The position numbers were made by a program, and so were the translations under genes. A stretch of 33,644 nucleotides of DNA from a virus: positions 1 to 33,644 of IMG/VR virus record IMGVR_UViG_3300042556_002952. One strand, written 5' to 3'. Shown here piece after piece: positions 1-8,102 of the stretch (its first letter is position 1; every line of letters begins with the position of its first letter). A model generated the notes under the pieces. The model worked only from the letters and a program-made list of their open reading frames with translations, was not told where the DNA came from and did no database searches.

Positions 1-43
1 GAGCACAGAGGCGGAACTTAAAACTTAATTCTTAAAACTTCTG

Positions 44-589
44 ATGCTCCCCCCGAGCCGCCCACAACAAGCCAAATCCAAAACGCAAGCCCTGCTCACA
101 AAGGCCCGCGTCGGCGATGAAGTCGCTCTGGTGGGTATTCGCGGGTATTACCGAGACACCATGGGAGTGTCGGGAAAGAACGACCGAGGCATCTATGATG
201 ACGCGATTTTTCTCATCAGCCCAAACGCCTACGCAACCTTCAACGCCAACACCGATCCGTCGATCCGCCGCCAAGGCATCGCCGTTTTGAAACCCGGCGT
301 CCACCGCTACCGCAAAGGCAAGCACGGCCTCAGCAAGCCCGGCGGCGGCTACCCCGCCCTGCGGCCCGCCACGCCTGGCGAACAACTCCCCGTCCACCGC
401 GACGGCGAAGGCGACTCCATGGGCATCGCCATCAACATCCACAAAGGCGGCACCCGCACCACCAGCAGCGAAGGCTGCCAGACGATCTACCCCAGCCAGT
501 GGCCTGCATTCATTTCCCTGGTCTATTCCGAGATGGACCGCGCTGGGCAGAAGACCATCCCCTATTTACTCGTCGAGGAGGAAGCATGA
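44..589 (+). CDS. L,D-transpeptidase-like phage protein (putative cell-wall enzyme)
   Basis: A 181-residue protein. The C-terminal half carries a histidine about ten residues ahead of a Ser-Glu-Gly-Cys stretch (INIHKGG, then SSEGCQT). This resembles the His and S-x-G-C catalytic signature of YkuD-type L,D-transpeptidases, which act on peptidoglycan through the cysteine. No signal peptide is seen, so export would need a holin or use inside the virion. ATG 44 is the first start after the in-frame stop at 26-28. The 3' end overlaps the next gene by ATGA. The role could be lysis or local wall opening during entry; the family assignment rests on the motif only. The fold and activity are inference. 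Confidence 0.6.
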   Translation: MLPPSRPQQAKSKTQALLTKARVGDEVALVGIRGYYRDTMGVSGKNDRGIYDDAIFLISPNAYATFNANTDPSIRRQGIAVLKPGVHRYRKGKHGLSKPGGGYPALRPATPGEQLPVHRDGEGDSMGIAINIHKGGTRTTSSEGCQTIYPSQWPAFISLVYSEMDRAGQKTIPYLLVEEEA

Positions 590-837
590 GCCGCCTGCGC
601 AAACCCAAAGCCTCCCCACCGAAAGACCGCGAGGCCGTCATGCTCCAGGTGCGCTCCTTGCTTGCCGAGCATTTCGATGTCGGCATTGCCGTGGTCTCTT
701 GGGAGGACGGCGGCGAGACCTACTACATGGATTTTAAGTATGGCAACGACTACGCCGCCCGCGCCCTGTGCCGCGAGGCCGACGAAATCCTCTGGCCCTA
801 CGAAACCGAAGACGACGAGGAGGACGACGACGAATGA
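586..837 (+). CDS. Small acidic-tailed phage protein, function unknown
   Basis: An 83-residue protein with a basic N-terminus and a strongly acidic tail (ETEDDEEDDDE). It starts at the ATG that overlaps the stop of the preceding gene and its own stop overlaps the start of the metallophosphoesterase gene, so all three look translationally coupled. I do not recognise a family. The acidic tail could be a DNA mimic or a contact surface, but nothing in the sequence proves it. The longer in-frame version from 499 would run inside the upstream gene and is less likely. Confidence 0.65.
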   Translation: MSRLRKPKASPPKDREAVMLQVRSLLAEHFDVGIAVVSWEDGGETYYMDFKYGNDYAARALCREADEILWPYETEDDEEDDDE

Positions 838-1820
838 AAACCAACAAACTGCAAAACATCGTTCACGCAAGCCAAGTCACCGCCGCGCAGAACGAAGCCG
901 CCCAAGCCCGCTCGCAGCTCGAAGCCGAGCGCCGCGCCCATTCCGAGACCGTCAAAGCTCTGGAGCGTTCGCGTTTTGCCAAGGTTCCCAAGAAGATCAC
1001 TCCCACCACCTCCAAAGCCGGAACCGGTGACATTGTGGAAGTCATCTGCAGTGATGTTCACGGCAACAAGCACGACCCCGCCGCGATGGCCGCTTTCCTC
1101 GGCGATCTCAAAACACTCAAGCCCGACCGTCTCATCATTGGCGGCGATTTTATTGACTGCGGCGGCTTCCTCGCCGAGCACCACACCCTCGGCTATGTCG
1201 CCGAGACCGAAGATTCCTACGAAGACGACATCGCCGTTGCCAACAGCCTCCTCGACCAAATCCTCGCCGCCGCCTCACCCTCCGAAGTGCATTACATCGA
1301 AGGCAACCACGAATGGCGCGTCGAGCGCTGGGCGCTCACCCAACGCCTCGCTCACCACAAAGACACCGACCTGCTTCGCCGCACCTTCTGCCCCGAGCAT
1401 GTCCTCCGGCTCAAAGACCGAGGCATCCGCTACTACCACCAAGGCAAAACCCACGGCGACTGCGACACGCCAGGCTGGGTCAAAATCGACAAGGCTTTTT
1501 TCGTTCACAAGATCAGCAACGCCCGCGACGCCGCCGGACAAGCCATGGCCAAGGCCGCTGCAAACATCGTTTTCTTCGACACTCACCGCGCCGCCTACAA
1601 GCCCATGCACCTCCCCGGCGTCGGCCTCATTTCCGCATGGAACCCCGGCTGCCTGTGCAAACGCCAGCCCCTCTACGCCAACACCCGCCCCACCGAGTGG
1701 ACGCACGGCTACCTTGTCCGCTTCATCAGCAAAAAGACCGGCAACTTCCAGATGGTGAATGTCACCATCAACGAAGGCACCAGCTACGCCAGCCTCCTCC
1801 TCAAACCCAAGTCCGCATGA
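834..1820 (+). CDS. Calcineurin-like metallophosphoesterase
   Basis: A 328-residue protein. Residues 1-50 are Gln/Ala/Glu-rich and probably a coiled coil. The catalytic domain follows with the metal-binding motifs in the usual order: S-D-V-H-G at 73-77 (D74, H76), G-G-D-F at 103-106 (D105) and G-N-H-E at 157-160, with later His candidates in the C-terminal half. The family hydrolyses phosphoesters with two metal ions; the substrate cannot be told (nucleotide, nucleic acid or phosphoprotein). It sits in a four-gene ATGA-coupled set before the tail genes and is followed at once by a helix-turn-helix gene. The phage role is unknown; nucleic-acid processing at entry or late in infection is a guess. 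Confidence 0.88.
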   Translation: MKTNKLQNIVHASQVTAAQNEAAQARSQLEAERRAHSETVKALERSRFAKVPKKITPTTSKAGTGDIVEVICSDVHGNKHDPAAMAAFLGDLKTLKPDRLIIGGDFIDCGGFLAEHHTLGYVAETEDSYEDDIAVANSLLDQILAAASPSEVHYIEGNHEWRVERWALTQRLAHHKDTDLLRRTFCPEHVLRLKDRGIRYYHQGKTHGDCDTPGWVKIDKAFFVHKISNARDAAGQAMAKAAANIVFFDTHRAAYKPMHLPGVGLISAWNPGCLCKRQPLYANTRPTEWTHGYLVRFISKKTGNFQMVNVTINEGTSYASLLLKPKSA

Positions 1821-2272
1821 ACAAACTCGCCGCCATCGCCCTCAAGCACAAAGCCCTCAAATACGGCATCCCTCCGAACCAAGGCTGGCTCACCCGCCAG
1901 CAAGCCGCCCGCCAACTCGGCTGCCCCGAGCGCAATGTCCACGACCTCCTGCGCGACGCCATCGAAGCCCGCGACATCGAAACCAAAAAATTCAGCGATT
2001 GGGACGCCGCCACCATGCGCCCCGTGCAAGTCACCTGCTACCGCATCATCGAGCCCGGCACCCCCAAGCCCGCCAAATCCTCGCCCGCCGCAGCGGAAAC
2101 CATCCCCGGCATCCCCGCCGACCTATTGCCAAAAGTCCGCGAGAAAATCCTCGCCCACCCGCACAAAACAGCCAGCGCGATCAAGGATCTGTTTAGCACA
2201 AACAACCGCACGCGCCTGAGCGTAGCCGCCATCCGCAGCCTCCTTGACAAGCCCCCGCAGAATAGAAGGTAG
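1817..2272 (+). CDS. Helix-turn-helix protein, possible late regulator
   Basis: A 151-residue protein. Residues about 14-45 (GWLTRQQAARQLGCPERNVH) look like a helix-turn-helix with the usual A-x-x-L-G turn. A Pro/Ala-rich linker and a second helical region with a repeat-like SAIKDLF and LSVAAIRSLL pattern follow, which could be a second winged helix. It overlaps the metallophosphoesterase stop by ATGA, and the next gene begins on the base after its stop. Its place just before the tail genes would suit a late-gene or assembly regulator, but no binding site can be assigned. Confidence 0.65.
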   Translation: MNKLAAIALKHKALKYGIPPNQGWLTRQQAARQLGCPERNVHDLLRDAIEARDIETKKFSDWDAATMRPVQVTCYRIIEPGTPKPAKSSPAAAETIPGIPADLLPKVREKILAHPHKTASAIKDLFSTNNRTRLSVAAIRSLLDKPPQNRR

Positions 2273-4174
2273 ATGCCCGACGACCAAACCATAGTAGAAG
2301 GCGATGCCGGATTTCTCGGCATGGCCTCCCGCTTAAACCCGCTCCAGTTGCAAGCGGGCATGGTCCAATACGCCGAAAACATGCGCCTTGATCGTGGCGT
2401 GGCTCAGACGCGCAAAGGCGCGAAGCGGCTGGGTGATGGCATTTCGGCAGGCACGCAGCCTCTTACTCTGCCCTTCGTGCTGGATGCCAATGCCCGCGTG
2501 CGCACGATCTACAGCGGCGGCATCTTCGCCAGCGGCGTTTTCTCCTCGCCAAACTACGATGATGAAAATGAATACATCGTCCTTTGCGGGCCGACCTCGG
2601 CGTTTCTCTACCGGCAGGATGAGCCTATTGAGGAGATTAGCTATCCCGCCACCGGCACAGCGTCCGACGAGATCATCGAGCCCACGGACAGCGTTTCGAC
2701 GATACAGGCTTTCAATCGTTTCTACCTCCTGCGCGAGGCCGACATGACTCTGCCTGGCTGGGATTGGAAATACACCACCGCCAGCGGCATCGCAGTCTCT
2801 GGCACCACGGCCACCGTCCACATCACCGCCCATGGCCTCGCTGCTGGCCAGCGCGTGCGGATAGAGGAGGGGAGCCAAGCGGCATTTCAGGGGCATGAGT
2901 ATGACATCCTCGCCGCTACGGCCAATGCCTTGACCCTCGCCGTGCCCGCTGGCACATTGCCGGATGTCGCCGCCGACATCGCAATCCGCCGCGTCAAAGC
3001 CCCGCTCTGGTGGGATGGCTCGACGATGGAGTTTCAACGCGCCGCCTCGGGCGTGCCTGCCGAGGGCGTGAGTTTCAAAACCCTGCGCTCTACTGGCTGG
3101 GCCAGCTACATCGGCAACCGCCTGTGGATCCCCGATGGCCGCGACACCGTGGCCATCTCGGATGTTCTCGACCCCGACCTCTACGACCCTTTTTTCCAAT
3201 CCTTCCGCGCCAACCAAGGCAGCAACGACTACTTGGTGGCAATTCATGCATGGGTCGAGGGGCAGGCGCTGGTCTTCATGCGCAATAGCATTTGGCTGGC
3301 CAACCTCACCGACACCAGCAACGCGACGGGCGACACCTTCACGGTGGACTCTGCCGTTTCCCGCCTCACGCTCCTCACCGACGAGATCGGCTGCGTAGCC
3401 CGCCGCTCGATCCAGACGGCAGGGCAGTTTGTTTTCTTCCTTTCGGACGCCGGAGTTTACCGGCTAGACACCCAGCTCGACCTCAAGCTCCGGGCCAACA
3501 CCCAGCCGCTCTCGGACCCCATCGCCGACCAGATCGACGAAATCAACACTGACTACGCACACCTCGCCGTAGGGAAATGGTGGAACAACCGCTACTACCT
3601 CGCCGTGCCCATCGGCGAGAACGCCACGGCCAACAACACGCTCTTCCTCTGGAATGCGCTTAACTCGCAATGGGAAAGCCGCGACACCTACGCCATCAAC
3701 CTCGACGAGCTCCTGGTCGCCGCCTACTCCAGCCAGCGCCGACTCTTTGCAGCCAGCCGCGCCGGAACCCTCTTCCTGCTCGATGAGCTGGACTACGGCG
3801 ACGATGTGCCCTACGCGAACGCGCAAGACCTCTACACCGAAATCCCCTCCGAACTCATTACCCGCCGCTACGGCTGGGGAAGCCTCAATACCAAGCGCCT
3901 CACGCGAGCCAAGGCCAGCGTGCTCCTGCCAGACGCCTCCGCCTGCACGCTCGATGCCGTGACCACCGACTACGACGCGGACTTCCAAGTCGCCGCCCTG
4001 GAGAACACCGCCGGCGAGGAGGAGGACTACACGCTGAAGGCCCCCCTGCGCTGCAAAGCCACCGGCCTCGACCTCCGCTTCCGCACACAAAGCGGACGCC
4101 CCATTCTCCGCCAGATCAGCGCCGAAGCCACCCGCTCCGCCCTCGACCCCACCGAAACCCGCACCCTCAACTAA
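2273..4174 (+). CDS. Probable tail nozzle / tail tubular-like structural protein
   Basis: A 633-residue protein beginning directly after the previous stop. It is rich in beta strands and short aromatic/Gly turns and has the N-terminal pattern seen in podoviral tail proteins (mature-length region starting GFLGMASRLNP). The middle repeats blade-like segments ending in WxxGxA or FxxSDAGVYRL, suggesting a beta-propeller such as those in nozzle proteins of short-tailed phages. It lies directly upstream of the tail fibre gene, which supports a tail role. The exact component (nozzle, stopper or tubular B) is not resolved. No enzymatic motif is seen. Confidence 0.6.
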   Translation: MPDDQTIVEGDAGFLGMASRLNPLQLQAGMVQYAENMRLDRGVAQTRKGAKRLGDGISAGTQPLTLPFVLDANARVRTIYSGGIFASGVFSSPNYDDENEYIVLCGPTSAFLYRQDEPIEEISYPATGTASDEIIEPTDSVSTIQAFNRFYLLREADMTLPGWDWKYTTASGIAVSGTTATVHITAHGLAAGQRVRIEEGSQAAFQGHEYDILAATANALTLAVPAGTLPDVAADIAIRRVKAPLWWDGSTMEFQRAASGVPAEGVSFKTLRSTGWASYIGNRLWIPDGRDTVAISDVLDPDLYDPFFQSFRANQGSNDYLVAIHAWVEGQALVFMRNSIWLANLTDTSNATGDTFTVDSAVSRLTLLTDEIGCVARRSIQTAGQFVFFLSDAGVYRLDTQLDLKLRANTQPLSDPIADQIDEINTDYAHLAVGKWWNNRYYLAVPIGENATANNTLFLWNALNSQWESRDTYAINLDELLVAAYSSQRRLFAASRAGTLFLLDELDYGDDVPYANAQDLYTEIPSELITRRYGWGSLNTKRLTRAKASVLLPDASACTLDAVTTDYDADFQVAALENTAGEEEDYTLKAPLRCKATGLDLRFRTQSGRPILRQISAEATRSALDPTETRTLN

Positions 4175-4176
4175 TC

Positions 4177-5376
4177 ATGGCAACCATCACCAAAGGCAAA
4201 ACCTTCGTAAACGGCGAACTCGTCACCCCTGCCAACCTCCACCAGATGGTCGATGCCGCCACCGTCGCCAACATTGTCAACGCCGACATCGCCTCAAATG
4301 CCGCCATCGCCGACACGAAGCTCGCCACCATTTCCACGGCAAACAAAGTCGCCCAATCTGCGGTTGCAAACCTCACGACCGACCTGGCTGGGAAAGCTGC
4401 TTCCTCGCACACGCACACGATTGCCAATGTGACGGGCCTGCAAACGGCGCTCGATGGCAAGCAGGCGTCTGGAAGCTATGCGCCTGCAACGGGTATCGCG
4501 CCAAGCGCCATCACTGGAACGGCGGTGGTGACGAGCGACCCGCGCTTGTCGGATGCCAGGACGGCTGTGGCGCACACCCACGACGACCGCTATTACACAG
4601 AGTCCGAGATGAACACTCTGCTTGCCGGTAAGCAGGCGTCTGGAAGCTACGCGCCAGCAACAGGTATCGCGCCAAGCGCCATCACTGGAACGGCCGTCAT
4701 CACGACCGACTCCCGCCTCTCGGATGCGAGGACGCCGACCACGCATACGCATGATGATCGTTACTACACAGAGACCGAGGTCAATAGCCTGCTCGCAGGC
4801 AAGCAAGCGTCTGGCTCTTATGCCGCTGCCACGCATACGCATTCCGCCAACGACATTACCAGTGGGACTCTTGCAAACGCCCGCACCACCGCCACGAGCA
4901 GTAATTTAATCAATACTATTGTAGCTCGTAATAATTTCGGTGGCATAGACATTGCTCTCATAACAGGCGTTTCGCCTGGGCCTAGTAGTGGAATATACAA
5001 TATAAATACATCGACAGGAACATACATTGGCGGAATTTTAACCAACAGCACAAACACAGGCGTCATTTATAGCACTAGCTCCGACCACCGGCTTAAAACC
5101 GACCTCGAAAAACTAACCGGCGCATTGGATCGCTTGTCGGCCTTGCCGGTCCATCGGTTCAAGTGGGTTGGCCATCCCGCCGCACCGAAAGTCGATGGCT
5201 TCCTAGCCCACGAAGCGCAGGCCGTTGTGCCCGAAGCCGTCACCGGCACCAAAGACGCCGTGGATGCAGACGGCAAACCCATCCATCAAGGCATCGACCA
5301 AAGCAAGCTCGTCCCCCTCCTCGTCGCCGCCGTGCAAGAACTCGCCGCCCGCGTCGCTGCCCTCGAAGCCAAATGA
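4177..5376 (+). CDS. Tail fibre / receptor-binding protein with S74 intramolecular chaperone
   Basis: A 399-residue protein. Residues 1-90 form the probable virion-attachment part, with His-Thr-His motifs. Three tandem 57-residue repeats follow (GKQASGSYAPATG, then HTHDDRYYTE), the third partial, typical of trimeric fibre shafts. A low-complexity Ser/Thr/Asn tip region comes next. The last ~100 residues form a peptidase S74 chaperone: S302-D-H-R-L-K307 keeps the Ser and Lys, five residues apart, needed for self-cleavage, and a C-terminal helix ends VAALEAK. In this family the chaperone guides trimer folding and then cuts itself off. The codons for the tip (about 4905-5070) are far more AT-rich than the rest. 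The gene overlaps the SET gene by ATGA. Confidence 0.9.
   Translation: MATITKGKTFVNGELVTPANLHQMVDAATVANIVNADIASNAAIADTKLATISTANKVAQSAVANLTTDLAGKAASSHTHTIANVTGLQTALDGKQASGSYAPATGIAPSAITGTAVVTSDPRLSDARTAVAHTHDDRYYTESEMNTLLAGKQASGSYAPATGIAPSAITGTAVITTDSRLSDARTPTTHTHDDRYYTETEVNSLLAGKQASGSYAAATHTHSANDITSGTLANARTTATSSNLINTIVARNNFGGIDIALITGVSPGPSSGIYNINTSTGTYIGGILTNSTNTGVIYSTSSDHRLKTDLEKLTGALDRLSALPVHRFKWVGHPAAPKVDGFLAHEAQAVVPEAVTGTKDAVDADGKPIHQGIDQSKLVPLLVAAVQELAARVAALEAK
4456..4850 (+). repeat. 171-bp tandem repeat in the fibre shaft
   Basis: Three units begin at 4456, 4627 and 4798, an exact period of 171 bp or 57 codons. The first two units are complete and nearly identical in protein; the third fades after about 50 bp. 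Such repeats can expand or contract by recombination and change shaft length. Confidence 0.85.
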
Positions 5377-5771
5377 CCCCCGCCCCCACCATGCTCCGCC
5401 CCGAGCCATACCACGCGACCAAGCTCGCCGTGCGCCGCTCCCCGTTGCACCGGTGGGGCGTCTTCGCCACGGCTCCCATCGCCAAGCACGAAGTGCTGGA
5501 AGAGGCCCCCTACGCCTGCGTGCCCAAGCGGCAACTCGCCAAAGCCCCTGCCTGCGAGACCTACAGCTACTACCTCGATGACGCCACTAGCATCCTCGGC
5601 TTCGGCCTCGCCCCCCTCTACAACCACCACGACACCCCCAACGCCTGCCATGAGATCGACCAAGTAAACGAACTCATGCGGCACTACGCCCTGCGCGACA
5701 TCGCCGCAGGCGAAGAGATCACCCTCAACTACGGCGCAGAAAACGCCAAGCACTTCTTAGAAAAGGAATAA
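5373..5771 (+). CDS. SET-domain protein (putative protein-lysine methyltransferase)
   Basis: A compact 132-residue SET domain. The signature parts appear in order: R27-W-G-V-F-A32 (S-adenosylmethionine contact), Y83-N-H-H-D-T-P-N90 (the N-H-x-x-x-P-N type motif) and E114-E-I-T-L-N-Y-G121 (E-x-x-x-x-Y catalytic end). Known SET enzymes methylate protein lysines. This one has no pre-SET or post-SET domain and is close to the minimal size. It begins at an ATG overlapping the fibre stop, a place where tail-fibre assembly factors often sit. The target could be a virion protein or a host protein; this is not shown by sequence. A second ATG at 5391 would remove six residues only. Confidence 0.85.
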   Translation: MTPAPTMLRPEPYHATKLAVRRSPLHRWGVFATAPIAKHEVLEEAPYACVPKRQLAKAPACETYSYYLDDATSILGFGLAPLYNHHDTPNACHEIDQVNELMRHYALRDIAAGEEITLNYGAENAKHFLEKE

Positions 5772-5777
5772 AATACT

Positions 5778-8102
5778 ATGCCAGCAATGAACATGAGCGG
5801 TGGGGGCGGAGGAGGGGGAATGTCCGGCGGCGGTGGCGGTGCCATGAGCCAAGCCATGAGCGAAGCGCCCGCTATGTCCGCAGCCATGTCCGACAACAAC
5901 ATGGGCGGCAACGCCATGTCCAGCGGCATGAGCGCCGCCACAGCCATGTCCGGCGGAGCGATGTCTGGCGGCGGCATGAGTGGCAACCCACTCCGCACCG
6001 GCATGTCTGTAAACCCTCGTCAAGCGCCCCGCACGCGAGATTTTGGCAATGAGTTATCAGCCATACGCACGGCCAGCGGCCAAATCGCCCAAGATCAAGC
6101 CAACACGGTTGTCGATACCGCAGGCCGCCTCAGCGACCAAGCCATCGAAAGCACCGGCGACATCGCCAAGAAGCTCGAAGACAGCACCTACACCGCAGCG
6201 GCAAACCAAAATATCCGCGACGCCGGAACCTCAGCCGCCCAGCTCGGCCAGAGCTACAACCAAGTCGGCCAGACTGCCGACCGTGTAGCCGCCTACAACG
6301 ACCCCGCCCAAGCCCGGCTGAACCAGATGGCCATGGGCCAGCTCTACCGCCCAGACCAGCTTTCCTCCCAAAATGTCGCCGCCGACCAGGCACAAGGTGC
6401 CCGCGTCGCCAATGTAGGCCAGATGGACTACGCCCGCCTGGGCCAAGTTGCCGATGTCCAAGGCCCAGCAGGCTACACGCCTGACCAAATCCGCGCCCAA
6501 CGCATCCGCGCCGCTCAAGCGGGGGCCGTGGCCGATGTCAACGCCCAGCAAATAAACGCCGCCAGCACCGGAGGCATCGAGCGTGTTGGAGGCACGCAGG
6601 TATCCTCGGTGGACCCCATGCAAGCCGCTCGCATCCGCCGCACGCAGGATGTCGCATCCCGAGACATCCGCGCCAGTGCCGCCGAGCGTGGCCTGATGGA
6701 CGAAGCCCGAGGCAATGGACTCTATGGGCAACTCCGCGACCAAGCCAGCAACGACCTCGCCCTCGGCCGGTCTCTCTCCGCCGAGCAGAGCCGAGACGCC
6801 ATCCAATCCTCCCGCGCCGCATCCTCTGCCCGTGGCCTTGGCCTCGGCCAATCTGCCATGGCTGCAGAGCTTTTAAATCGTGACCGCTTCGGCACTGCCA
6901 GGGAAAACGAACGCCGCACCTTCGCTGGCAATGTCCTTGGACAAGGCACCGCCGTCCAGCAAGCCGCCAACCAAGCCTACATGGGCCGCCAAGAAAGCAA
7001 TGTCGGCCGCTCACTCCAAGCAGGGCTCGCCAACCAATCCGTCGCTGCCAACCGATCCCTACAGCAAGCCCAGCTCCAGCAGCAGGCCAACCTCACCACC
7101 AACCAAAACGAACAACAGCGAGTGCTCGCCGAGGCCGGTTACGCACAACAGGCCGGTCTTTCCAACCAAAGTTTGGGTTTCCAAAGCGCAAGTCAGGATG
7201 CTCAATTTTCCCAAGCCGCAGCCCTGGCAAACCAAGACGCCTCACTTCGAGCCGCCCTGGCAAACCAATCTGCGGGTCTCACATTAGGCCAAACAAACGC
7301 CCAGCTCTTACAGCAAAGCCGCCTCGCCAACCAATCTGCCGGTCTCCAGGCACAGCAAGCCAACCAAGCCGCCAACGCCCGAGCCCTTGAATTTGCGCAG
7401 CAGGGCGGGCTTCAAGCCTCCTTGGCAAACCAGCAAGCCGGACTCTCCCAAGCCTCCGAACAGGCCCGCCTGCAACAAACCGCCATTGGCGCGTCCTACG
7501 ACGCATCCCAACAACGCGCCATGGCCGATGCAGGCTACGCGCAACAGGCCGCTCTCTCAAACCAAGACGCCAACCTCCGCGCCGCCCAATACAACTCCGG
7601 TCAAAACCTCGCCGCGCAGCAGGCGAACCAATCGGCAAACTACAACGCGAACTACGCCAACCAAAATTTCCTCCAAGGAGTCGCGTCGCAAAACTTCAAC
7701 CAATTTTCGGGACAGCAAAGCATGCTCGGCAGTCTCTACGGCCAGCAAGCAGGCATCGCCCAAAACCAATACGCCAACAACCTCGGCCTCGCGCAGGCCA
7801 ATGTCGCCCTCGACCCCTACCAACGCGCCCTCGGATCCAACATCCCCATCGCCAGCCAAGGCAACGCCGCCAACATGATCGGCACATCCTACGGAAACAC
7901 CATGACCTACGGCAGCGACCTCTTCAACACCAACACCAACATGCAGGCGTCGATCTACAACAGCTTCCAAAACAACCAAGCCTCGTTGCAAGGAGCCCGC
8001 TTGCAAGCCGGAGCCACCGCTGGAGCCTCGCAAAACTCCATGATGGGCTCCGGCATAGCCGCTGGTGGCATGGTCCTCGGCATGACCGCTCTTGCTATTT
8101 AA
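5778..8102 (+). CDS. Gly/Met- and Gln/Ala-rich virion protein (putative internal/ejection protein)
   Basis: A 774-residue low-complexity protein. Residues 1-85 are Gly, Met, Ser and Ala repeats (MSGGGG, AMSGG). From about 130 on it is Gln/Ala/Asn-rich with a recurrent motif of about eleven residues, such as LANQSAG or LSNQDA, implying a long amphipathic helix. The last 30 residues are Gly/Ala/Met and hydrophobic (GIAAGGMVLGMTALAI), like a glycine-zipper membrane segment. There are no enzyme motifs. It has an AAGGA-type ribosome site before ATG 5778. Composition and position suit an internal virion or ejection protein that spans the envelope. The stop overlaps the next start (TAATG). Confidence 0.6.
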   Translation: MPAMNMSGGGGGGGMSGGGGGAMSQAMSEAPAMSAAMSDNNMGGNAMSSGMSAATAMSGGAMSGGGMSGNPLRTGMSVNPRQAPRTRDFGNELSAIRTASGQIAQDQANTVVDTAGRLSDQAIESTGDIAKKLEDSTYTAAANQNIRDAGTSAAQLGQSYNQVGQTADRVAAYNDPAQARLNQMAMGQLYRPDQLSSQNVAADQAQGARVANVGQMDYARLGQVADVQGPAGYTPDQIRAQRIRAAQAGAVADVNAQQINAASTGGIERVGGTQVSSVDPMQAARIRRTQDVASRDIRASAAERGLMDEARGNGLYGQLRDQASNDLALGRSLSAEQSRDAIQSSRAASSARGLGLGQSAMAAELLNRDRFGTARENERRTFAGNVLGQGTAVQQAANQAYMGRQESNVGRSLQAGLANQSVAANRSLQQAQLQQQANLTTNQNEQQRVLAEAGYAQQAGLSNQSLGFQSASQDAQFSQAAALANQDASLRAALANQSAGLTLGQTNAQLLQQSRLANQSAGLQAQQANQAANARALEFAQQGGLQASLANQQAGLSQASEQARLQQTAIGASYDASQQRAMADAGYAQQAALSNQDANLRAAQYNSGQNLAAQQANQSANYNANYANQNFLQGVASQNFNQFSGQQSMLGSLYGQQAGIAQNQYANNLGLAQANVALDPYQRALGSNIPIASQGNAANMIGTSYGNTMTYGSDLFNTNTNMQASIYNSFQNNQASLQGARLQAGATAGASQNSMMGSGIAAGGMVLGMTALAI

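Noticed and set aside
2333-3247. 304-residue open frame on the minus strand
   Set aside because: It is antisense to the tail protein gene and has no recognisable domain.
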